A stretch of 8,030 bases of DNA, taken from contig SOKR01000076.1 in the NCBI GenBank assembly GCA_004375675.1, positions 1 through 8,030 of the forward strand. Direction: 5' to 3'. Each line of letters opens with the position of its first letter. The first letter of the stretch is position 1. Position numbers and translations under genes: made by a program. The notes below the pieces were generated by a model, which saw nothing but the letters and a program-made list of their open reading frames with translations, had not been told where the DNA came from and searched no databases. Source of the DNA: Dehalococcoidia bacterium. GTDB lineage: Bacteria > Chloroflexota > Dehalococcoidia > Dehalococcoidales > BS750m-G39. Shown here piece after piece: positions 1 through 5,814 of the stretch.

Positions 1-1
1 C

Positions 2-2011
2 ACCTCCACCCTGTATATGGCCAACACCGGTTTCTATATGACCCGGTCAATAGACGCTGGCTGTAGCTGGGCTCCGCTCATCTACCCCTGCTATGACAGA
101 CCGGATATTTCGGCCTGGATAGTGGTGGATGAAGAGACGGTGCTGGCGGCCGGCGCTGAAACTTTCGCCGGAAACGTCTACAGGACTCTCAACCACGGCG
201 CCCAACCCTGGAGCACCTTCGCGGTCTCCGCTTTCCCAGCCGGCTTTGCCTCAAACGGCGTGGACTTTGACCTGTCGTTGCCGAGAAACGCCGAGTCGGA
301 CCTACTCTTAGGTGACGCTTACGGTCGGGTCTTCTTCTCCGGCGACCTAGGTGCGACCTGGGCCGAGATTCAAGACATCGCAACCGGTGACTTCGGCCTC
401 GTCGACACCAACACCTACGTCGTCTTCGACCCCGGCTACGGCGTGACCGATGACCCCGGCGTTAGCATGATATACGCTGCCGCCGGCACACTTGTCGGAC
501 GCTGCGCTCTTGACCTAGCCGGAGCTTTGCCGTTCAAGCAAGACTGGGTGTACATCTCCGGAACTACCGCCGCAACAACTTGTGACCCGTTCGCCTTATG
601 TGTGGCTTCGGGCATAGACGCGGCGGGCGACACCGCCCTGTACGTCTCTGATGCGGGAGTTACAGGAACTGTTGCCTCAGGCGTTATCTCCGGCACCATG
701 GCGGTGAGCTATAACGGCGGCGCCGACTCCTGCGACCTCGATCTTGGCGGCAGTACTTACGTCGTGCTAACCACGCCAGAGCCATGTGCGGAAGCGCTCC
801 AAATCGTCGCATACAACCTGGAGTGCACCGCGACAGGAATCTCGGGCTCCGTTGTGGCCCAGGGTCTTGTTACAGGTGGTATGATCAGGATAACCGTTGC
901 TGACCAGGCTCTCACCGGAACTTGTATTGCATGCGCCCCCGTAGACAGCGCCTATGCGGTTATCAGTAGCGACCTGACGCTCACCTGCACAGCGGCAACC
1001 TCCTGCCCGACGGGCGTGTGGCGCACGCTGAACCCGATGGACTGGATGACACCGGTATTCCCGTTTGATAAGGTCGAGTGGGAGTTCCTGAACGCTACAG
1101 CTGCCGGGGCTGCCTCGCTTCTACACCCCGAAGCTGACAACTTCACCATCCCCGTTTTCCCAGATGACCTGTGGGTAACTCAGACCGCAGCGAGCAACGT
1201 GCTGTGGGCTCTGGAAGACGACGGCCAACCTGAATCTCCCACCAACGCCATCTGGATGTGGGACGACCCGCTGGCAAGGCCGGTAATCCAGATTCAACCG
1301 GACAACGGAGCCCTGCTGGCTACCACCACCACCGCTACTATCGAGTGGACAGCTCTAGATAACGCTACCTTGTACGAGGTCTTCATCTTCAGCTTCTGCG
1401 CGACCTGTCCGGATAATATGGTCGTCTTCGACAATTTCACGACACCTCTTACCTGCATCGTCATTGAGAGCCTTACTCCGGGCATGACCTACTTCTGGAA
1501 GGTTAGGGCTGCCTGTGACTCGCCACAAGTGAGCAAGTGGTCGGCTCTACACTCATTCGATACCGCTCTGGGCACGGTTCCTTTCCTCTGCGCACCGTGG
1601 TGTGGCCAAGATGACGTCATCCTTACCACCAACTTCGCCTGGGATCCCGTCATCGGCGCTCTAAGCTACGAACTTCAGATAGTAGCCGCGAGTGCTGACG
1701 GCACCGCCGACTGGACTGGTGCCGCCACCTATACTTCAGCCGAAAACGCTTACGCTAGCATACCCGGTCTGGAGTACTCCACGGTCTACTACTGGAGGGT
1801 GAGATCGGTTAATGGCACCATCTACTCCGCCTGGGCTGTCTGCCTCTTCACTACAGCAGACGTGCCGGCTGAACCGGTCGAACCTCTACCACCAGTGGAG
1901 GTTATCACCGAGGAGATTACACCCATATGGATTTGGGTGATTATCGCCATCGGTGGCGCGCTAACGATTGCAGTGGTTATTCTAATAGTGACGACCAGGA
2001 GAGTACCCTGA
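2..2011 (+). CDS. Large surface protein, BNR-like propeller plus two FN3 modules and C-terminal membrane anchor (5' partial)
   Basis: The reading frame is open to the left edge (codons from base 2), so the true start and any signal peptide lie outside the window. Residues below are counted from the ATG at 17. Residues 1-130 carry propeller-type strands ending in Asp-box-like turns (SIDAGCSW near 11-18, SGDLGATW near 108-115). Residues about 214-330 are a cysteine-rich insert with an internal duplication. Propeller-like sequence resumes at GVWRTLNP (333-340). Two FN3-like modules follow, about 421-515 and 521-613, each with the TYFWKVRA / YYWRVRS signature and a closing W-S/A...F-T strand. A proline/glutamate linker leads to one hydrophobic helix (about 636-658) and a short TTRRVP tail, giving an outside-facing, membrane-anchored topology. 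There are 19 cysteines in the visible 664 residues. It is a tandem paralog in architecture of the next gene. Function is unknown; an envelope, S-layer or adhesion role is inferred. Glycine codon GGG is rare here but common in the downstream genes. Confidence 0.85.
   Translation, partial: TSTLYMANTGFYMTRSIDAGCSWAPLIYPCYDRPDISAWIVVDEETVLAAGAETFAGNVYRTLNHGAQPWSTFAVSAFPAGFASNGVDFDLSLPRNAESDLLLGDAYGRVFFSGDLGATWAEIQDIATGDFGLVDTNTYVVFDPGYGVTDDPGVSMIYAAAGTLVGRCALDLAGALPFKQDWVYISGTTAATTCDPFALCVASGIDAAGDTALYVSDAGVTGTVASGVISGTMAVSYNGGADSCDLDLGGSTYVVLTTPEPCAEALQIVAYNLECTATGISGSVVAQGLVTGGMIRITVADQALTGTCIACAPVDSAYAVISSDLTLTCTAATSCPTGVWRTLNPMDWMTPVFPFDKVEWEFLNATAAGAASLLHPEADNFTIPVFPDDLWVTQTAASNVLWALEDDGQPESPTNAIWMWDDPLARPVIQIQPDNGALLATTTTATIEWTALDNATLYEVFIFSFCATCPDNMVVFDNFTTPLTCIVIESLTPGMTYFWKVRAACDSPQVSKWSALHSFDTALGTVPFLCAPWCGQDDVILTTNFAWDPVIGALSYELQIVAASADGTADWTGAATYTSAENAYASIPGLEYSTVYYWRVRSVNGTIYSAWAVCLFTTADVPAEPVEPLPPVEVITEEITPIWIWVIIAIGGALTIAVVILIVTTRRVP
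656..1006 (+). repeat. Degenerate duplication of a cysteine-rich module inside the first surface protein
   Basis: Two stretches of the protein match with one gap: GVTGTVASGVISGTM (residues 214-228) and GISGSVVAQGLVTGGM (274-289). They share the pattern G-[VI]-[ST]-G-[ST]-V...G-[VL]-[IV]-[ST]-G-x-M. Each is followed by a beta-rich, cysteine-bearing segment that ends in a similar L-x-C-T-A motif (C270 and C324). The copies start 60 residues apart. The pattern was seen by eye; identity is low outside the core motif, so the exact borders are uncertain. The module interrupts the propeller-like part of the protein and has no counterpart in the neighbouring paralog. Confidence 0.5.
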
Positions 2012-2016
2012 TCTAA

Positions 2017-2039
2017 GCTAGAAGAGTAACTCTTCAAGC
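2017..2039 (+). repeat. Short inverted repeat / hairpin just after the stop codon
   Basis: GAAGAGT-A-ACTCTTC (2021-2035) is a perfect odd palindrome. As RNA it can form a 6-bp stem with a TAA loop, then a 1x1 A-A mismatch and three more pairs (GCT 2017-2019 with AGC 2037-2039). It begins 5 bp after the stop codon and ends 9 bp before the terminator stem. It may be a stabilising 3'-end hairpin or the first arm of a double terminator; it has no U-tract of its own. Confidence 0.45.
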
Positions 2040-2048
2040 GGATAGCAA

Positions 2049-2085
2049 AGAGCCCCCCCTTCTCGGAAGGGGGGGCTCTCCTTTT
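2049..2085 (+). terminator. Rho-independent terminator of the first surface-protein gene
   Basis: A perfect 13-bp stem pairs 2049-2061 (AGAGCCCCCCCTT) with 2067-2079 (AAGGGGGGGCTCT) around the 5-nt loop CTCGG. It is followed by CC and then four Ts (2082-2085). The stem holds seven consecutive C-G pairs and is very stable, while the T-tract is short. It lies 37 bp after the upstream stop and before the promoter of the next gene, so it separates the two surface-protein genes into independent transcripts. The inverted repeat could also act on the opposite strand. Confidence 0.88.
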
Positions 2086-2103
2086 ACCCCAACCACCTCC
2101 CTA

Positions 2104-2132
2104 TTGACTTTGCCTAAGAGTGCAACTAAAAT
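2104..2132 (+). promoter_or_regulatory. Sigma-70-type promoter for the second surface protein
   Basis: TTGACT (2104-2109) is followed after exactly 17 bp by TAAAAT (2127-2132), five of six matches to each consensus hexamer. It sits 18 bp after the terminator T-tract, in the only intergenic space before the gene. The predicted transcription start is about 2138-2141. That is downstream of the GTG at 2120 and upstream of the ATG at 2153, which favours the ATG start and implies a very short leader. Confidence 0.65.
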
Positions 2133-2152
2133 GGAAGTCCCCAATTCGCCAA

Positions 2153-5032
2153 ATGGCAAAATTAACAGCTCTGGTGACACTGCTTGTCGTGGGACTGCTC
2201 GGCTCGGGACTGACTGTTTCCGCCGAGACAGATACGGCCGAGTGGTCAGAAGTCAATATACCCGCCGAGGGGAGAGCCGGGGGGTGGGGGCTGGCACCGA
2301 GTTCGGACATCGCGCAGCTGTGCCTGGCGGCGGGGGTCCTTTACACCAATAAGCTGGAGGGAGCAACCAGCCGCCTGATGCGGTCGGAGGACGGGGGCTT
2401 AAGCTGGGAGGAGACGGACTACGGGGGAGGGGCGGTGGTCGATATCGTTTGCCCCCACAGTAATGCCGAGACCATATACCTCACCGACGGCAGCCATGTC
2501 TATAAGTCCAGCGACGGGGAGGTCTTTAACCTGGTGGGCGAGGGCACACTGCCCGCTTTTGACGCTAACGAGACGATTGCCTGCCTCGACGTCGGCTACG
2601 ACGGCAGTAACCACCCCATAGTCTTTATCGGCACCGCCGACAGCGACACGGGCCAGTACGGCGGCGTTTACTACATCGCCGAGGGGGATTTCGGGGCGGG
2701 GTGGACGGATATGATGGCGGAGGGCTACGATATCTACGCCATCGCCGCCGCGCCCGACTTCGAGCTTAACTTCCGGCTCACCGTGCTGGCTTGCGACGAA
2801 AGCCACAGCTATATCATCAATAACGAGGGCGTTATCGGCGGCTGGTCCGAGCGCATCGAGCTGCTCGAGGGTAACACCACCAGTTTTGCCGTAAGCGGCG
2901 CCAGCCGTATCGGTTTCCCCGACGATTTCGGTATCTACGAGCTTTTTGTCGGGGTAAGCTCGGGGGGTGATGGGGGAGTCTACCGGGTGAACGAGGGGGG
3001 CGCTTACGACCTGGGGCCGGACGCCGATATTATGAGCCTGGACATAGCCGTGGACGATGGGCTGGAGCTGGTGGCGGGGGGAAACAATGGTCAGCTATGG
3101 CACAGCCCCGACGTGGGGGAGAGCTGGCGGCCGAGCCAGAAAGCGCCGACGGGGGGCGGGGCTGTCTATGTGGCGGTCTCCGCCGATTTTGGCAATAGCG
3201 GGGTCGCCTACGCCGTCACCAGCGGCACCGAGAGCGCCTTTTCCATCAGCCGGGATAGCTGCCTGACCTGGAACCAGACCAGCCTGATTGATAGCGAAAT
3301 CAGCGATATTATCGACCTGGCGCTTTCGCCCGCCTATCAGGATAACACCCTTTTTATGCTCACCCAGGATGGGGGCGAGCACAGCCTCTGGCGCAGCCGG
3401 GACGGGGTCTGGGAGAGGGTCTATTGCAGCGCCCTGCCCGACGCGGACAGTCTGGAACGGGTGGCGCTTTGTCCGCACTACGACGATGATAACCGGGTAG
3501 TGTTTGTGGCCGGCGTCGGCAACGGTAGCCCTTCAGTGTGGAAGTCAACCGATGACGGGCAGAGTTTTAGCCGCCGCAACACCCCCCTGCCCGTAGATGC
3601 CTGGGCGGTGGTCGATGACAGCAGCTGGTTTATCGGCGGCTTCGACGGGGCGAACGGGGTGGTCTACTTCACCGCCAACAGCGGGCTGAGTTATTCCAAA
3701 GGGGCGATTGTCGGCGACCAGTCGCTGAACTCCATAGCCCTATCGCCCAACTATAGTGAGGACGGAGCCGTCCTGGTGGGCAATAACGACGGCTGGGTTT
3801 ACTGGTCAGGGGATAACGGTAAGTCGTTCGAGCCGCTGCCCCTGGATACCGTCTCAGCGCCTCTGAGCGGCACTATAACCGTCGCCTTCGACCCTCAATA
3901 CGGCAGCAACGGCACCGTCTATGCCTCAAGCGACAGCGCCGGCGAGGGCATCTACCGCTTTGTCATCGGCAGCAGCAACGGCTGGAAGAACATAGACAGC
4001 CCCGCCAAGGGTATGATGGGACAGATAGTATTATCGGCGGAGGGAACGCTCTATGCCGCTAACTTCGATGCCGACTCGGGTATAGAGCGCTGCCTGAACC
4101 CGACATTCCCGCTGGGGCCGAGCTTTGAAAGCGTCAACCGGGGGCTGGAGGAGGGGGCTAAGCTGGTGGGGCTATGGCGGCACGGGCAACAGTTATGGTC
4201 GGTGGACAGCGCCCATACCAGCCTTATGACCTATGTCGACAGCCTGACCGCGCCCGTTACCTTGAGCTCACCGCTCGACGGGGCACCGGGGGTGGGCATG
4301 CTCATCGAGGGCACGGTTATGAACATAAGCCTTGACTGGGAGACATTGCCCGGAGCCACCGCCTACAAGTGGCAGCTTAACTATGAGACCGATTTTTCCA
4401 GCCTGCCCGACGGTTTCGAGGGCACCACCCAGGGCAGCTCGGTGCACCTCGCCGACCTCAAGCCCGCCACCACCTACTACTGGCGGGTGAGGGCTATCGA
4501 GCCGACATTGAGCCCCTGGTCGGCCAAGTGGTCGTTTAGCACCCCCATTGGCACCGAGGCGCCCGCCCCGAGACTGGAAAGCCCCACCGCCGGCGCCAGC
4601 GGGGTGCCGTTAGAGCCGATATTCCAGTGGAGCGCTATCGCCGGCGCTGACGGCTACGAGCTGATGGTCTCCACCATAGCCACCTTCGATAACCCCGCAA
4701 TACTGAAGACCGACGGCTATGCCCTGCCCAGCACCGCCTGGCAGTGCAATATATCGCTGAATTACGATACCACCTACTACTGGAAGGTGAGAGCGGTCAG
4801 CGCCGATAGCTGCAGCGCCTGGAGCGCCGTCAGCGCCTTCAGCACCGAGCCCACGCCGTCCTCCCCGACCGGCTCGGTAGCGGAGGTGACTCAGCCCAAT
4901 ACTCCGCAAGACCCGGAATGGCTGGACTGGCTGATGCCCATGGGCGGCATCGTGCTGATGGTCTTCCTGCTGGTGATGATAGCCATGGTAATCGTGATGG
5001 TTGTGCTGGTGATTAAGGTCTCGAAGCTCTAG
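2153..5032 (+). CDS. Exported BNR-like propeller / FN3 surface protein with C-terminal membrane anchor
   Basis: A 959-residue protein with a clear signal peptide: MAK, a hydrophobic stretch to about residue 22, and a likely signal peptidase I site after VSA (24/25). There is no lipobox cysteine. The body carries at least seven Asp-box-like turns, the mark of BNR/sortilin-type beta-propellers: SEDGGLSW (about 78), SPDVGESW (318), SRDSCLTW (366), SRDGVW (415), STDDGQSF (465), TANSGLSY (507) and SGDNGKSF (552). Two FN3-like modules follow, about 700-799 and 804-898, with TTYYWRVRA and TTYYWKVRA. A low-complexity Pro/Ser/Thr linker leads to a strongly hydrophobic helix (about 930-954) and a KVSKL tail. 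The ATG at 2153 is preferred over the in-frame GTG at 2120 because the GTG lies between the -35 and -10 boxes of a good promoter and has no Shine-Dalgarno; the ATG also lacks a strong one. The same architecture is seen in the preceding gene. A structural or ligand-binding envelope role is inferred; the substrate is unknown. GGG glycine codons are frequent. Confidence 0.87.
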   Translation: MAKLTALVTLLVVGLLGSGLTVSAETDTAEWSEVNIPAEGRAGGWGLAPSSDIAQLCLAAGVLYTNKLEGATSRLMRSEDGGLSWEETDYGGGAVVDIVCPHSNAETIYLTDGSHVYKSSDGEVFNLVGEGTLPAFDANETIACLDVGYDGSNHPIVFIGTADSDTGQYGGVYYIAEGDFGAGWTDMMAEGYDIYAIAAAPDFELNFRLTVLACDESHSYIINNEGVIGGWSERIELLEGNTTSFAVSGASRIGFPDDFGIYELFVGVSSGGDGGVYRVNEGGAYDLGPDADIMSLDIAVDDGLELVAGGNNGQLWHSPDVGESWRPSQKAPTGGGAVYVAVSADFGNSGVAYAVTSGTESAFSISRDSCLTWNQTSLIDSEISDIIDLALSPAYQDNTLFMLTQDGGEHSLWRSRDGVWERVYCSALPDADSLERVALCPHYDDDNRVVFVAGVGNGSPSVWKSTDDGQSFSRRNTPLPVDAWAVVDDSSWFIGGFDGANGVVYFTANSGLSYSKGAIVGDQSLNSIALSPNYSEDGAVLVGNNDGWVYWSGDNGKSFEPLPLDTVSAPLSGTITVAFDPQYGSNGTVYASSDSAGEGIYRFVIGSSNGWKNIDSPAKGMMGQIVLSAEGTLYAANFDADSGIERCLNPTFPLGPSFESVNRGLEEGAKLVGLWRHGQQLWSVDSAHTSLMTYVDSLTAPVTLSSPLDGAPGVGMLIEGTVMNISLDWETLPGATAYKWQLNYETDFSSLPDGFEGTTQGSSVHLADLKPATTYYWRVRAIEPTLSPWSAKWSFSTPIGTEAPAPRLESPTAGASGVPLEPIFQWSAIAGADGYELMVSTIATFDNPAILKTDGYALPSTAWQCNISLNYDTTYYWKVRAVSADSCSAWSAVSAFSTEPTPSSPTGSVAEVTQPNTPQDPEWLDWLMPMGGIVLMVFLLVMIAMVIVMVVLVIKVSKL

Positions 5033-5039
5033 GGGGATT

Positions 5040-5678
5040 TTAGTGGGGGTAGTCGAGGAGGACGACCTGGGTGGTGGGGGGCAGGCTTGACTTGGAAACG
5101 GAGAACTTGGCCAGCGGTTCGACCTGCTTAGCGCCGATCTCTTTGAGGAATTTTTCCACGGGGTCCAGTTCCATCTTGAGCGACGGGGTCTTGTAGTGCA
5201 TGGGGATGACCACTTTAGGCTCAATCTGCCGCACCACCTCGGCGGCGGTAGCGGCGTTTATGGTGGCCACTCCGCCCACGGGGAGCAACAGCACGTCGAC
5301 ATCATCAATCTCTTCGACCTGTTCGCCGGTGAGGACGTGCCCCAGGTCGCCGAGGTGACATATCGAGACCTCGTCTATCTCCAGCAGGTAGACGGTGTTT
5401 TTGCCCCGCTTCTTGCCCCCTTCTTTGTCGTGGAAGGTGGCGATGCCGATAATGAGCACGCCGCCGATTTCGTATTCGCCGGGGCGCTCCACCACCTTGG
5501 GCTCACCGCCGACGCCCTGGGCGTAGGAGTGGCCGGGGTGGGGGTGGGAAACGGTGACAATGCGGGCTTTGGTTTTGCCCATAGAGTAACCAATTTCCGG
5601 TGAATAGGGGTCGGTGACGACGGTGGCATGGCTGCCCCTGAGCTTGAAGCAGGAATGACCCAGCCAGGTGATATCCAT
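5040..5678 (-). CDS. Metallo-beta-lactamase-fold protein (COG2220 / Lactamase_B_3 type) with altered metal motif
   Basis: The 212-residue product starts MDITWLGHSCFKLRG, the usual N-terminus of the UlaG-like COG2220 branch of the metallo-beta-lactamase superfamily. Other family marks are TDPY (22-25), GEYEIGG (67-73), the TFHD block (81-84) followed by KKRGKNTVY, CHLGDLGH (107-114), LLPVGG (131-136) and PMHYK (159-163). Family members are generally metal-dependent hydrolases in the cytosol. The canonical HxHxDH motif, however, reads HPHPGH at 45-50, so the Asp that normally binds the second metal is Gly49 (codon GGC; GAC would be Asp). His45, His47, His50, Asp111 and His161 are still present. 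It may therefore bind one metal, or use an altered chemistry; substrate unknown. An in-frame TTG at 5735 would add 19 residues but falls in the hrcA promoter, and the ATG at 5678 matches the family start. Its end is 7 bp from the convergent surface-protein gene. Confidence 0.85.
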   Translation of the reverse strand: MDITWLGHSCFKLRGSHATVVTDPYSPEIGYSMGKTKARIVTVSHPHPGHSYAQGVGGEPKVVERPGEYEIGGVLIIGIATFHDKEGGKKRGKNTVYLLEIDEVSICHLGDLGHVLTGEQVEEIDDVDVLLLPVGGVATINAATAAEVVRQIEPKVVIPMHYKTPSLKMELDPVEKFLKEIGAKQVEPLAKFSVSKSSLPPTTQVVLLDYPH

Positions 5679-5685
5679 TGCCCTA

Positions 5686-5714
5686 AATATACCATAGGTG
5701 GGGCTGGGGTTCAA
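5686..5714 (-). promoter_or_regulatory. Promoter of the MBL-fold gene, predicted leaderless
   Basis: On the minus strand TTGAAC (5714-5709) is followed after 17 bp by TATATT (5691-5686). The expected transcription start, about 6-8 nt downstream of the -10 box, falls at about 5678-5680, essentially on the ATG at 5678-5676. The only purine-rich stretch upstream, AGGG, is 2 nt from the ATG, too close for a normal Shine-Dalgarno. The mRNA is thus predicted to be leaderless or nearly so. The -35 box is 14 bp from the -35 box of the divergent hrcA promoter. Confidence 0.55.
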
Positions 5715-5728
5715 ATTTCCATTATCCC

Positions 5729-5757
5729 TTGACAATCAGCCCCTAAAATGGTAATTT
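5729..5757 (+). promoter_or_regulatory. Sigma-70-type promoter of the hrcA-grpE-dnaK operon
   Basis: A perfect -35 box TTGACA (5729-5734) is followed after exactly 17 bp by TAATTT (5752-5757). The predicted transcription start, near 5764, is just before the CIRCE operator, as in classic HrcA-controlled operons. The leader to the hrcA GTG would be about 50 nt. Housekeeping-sigma transcription with negative control by HrcA is the expected mode. Confidence 0.75.
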
Positions 5758-5765
5758 AGATATGA

Positions 5766-5792
5766 TTAGCAGTCTAATGGTTAGACTGCTAA
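5766..5792 (+). promoter_or_regulatory. CIRCE-type HrcA operator (variant)
   Basis: TTAGCAGTC (5766-5774), a 9-bp spacer, and GACTGCTAA (5784-5792) form a perfect inverted repeat with the 9-9-9 layout of the CIRCE element (classic arms TTAGCACTC / GAGTGCTAA). Both arms carry the same C-to-G change at arm position 7, so symmetry is kept. The spacer itself is partly palindromic, which extends the arms to 12 bp (TTAGCAGTCTAA / TTAGACTGCTAA) around TGG. It begins at the predicted transcription start, so bound HrcA would block transcription initiation. In RNA it would also form a 5'-leader stem-loop. Confidence 0.93.
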
Positions 5793-5801
5793 CTCAAGAA
5801 T

Positions 5802-5808
5802 AGGGAGG
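5802..5808 (+). promoter_or_regulatory. Shine-Dalgarno that fixes the GTG start of hrcA
   Basis: AGGGAGG (5802-5808) lies 6 nt before the GTG at 5815. This supports the non-ATG start codon for hrcA and shows that this genome uses conventional ribosome binding sites in the heat-shock operon, unlike the two start sites upstream. Confidence 0.8.
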
Positions 5809-5814
5809 CCAAAG

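Noticed and set aside
2269..2440. Clusters of G-runs that might form G-quadruplexes
   Set aside because: Runs are unevenly spaced with loops that are too long or absent, and they follow from frequent GGG glycine codons in this gene.
2399..3548. Several antisense or shifted frames of 60-135 codons within the second surface gene
   Set aside because: They lie wholly inside a gene with signal peptide, repeats and anchor, have no ribosome binding context and no motifs.
4610..5224. Long minus-strand open frame (204 codons) across the end of the second surface gene and the end of the MBL gene
   Set aside because: It overlaps two well-supported genes in other frames, its product is low-complexity (Arg/Ser/Pro/His-rich) without any family motif, and it arises from GC-rich codon structure.
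5679..5735. 19-residue N-terminal extension of the MBL protein from a TTG codon
   Set aside because: It would start inside the -35 box of the hrcA promoter, runs through the MBL gene's own promoter, and the family begins at MDITWLGHS.
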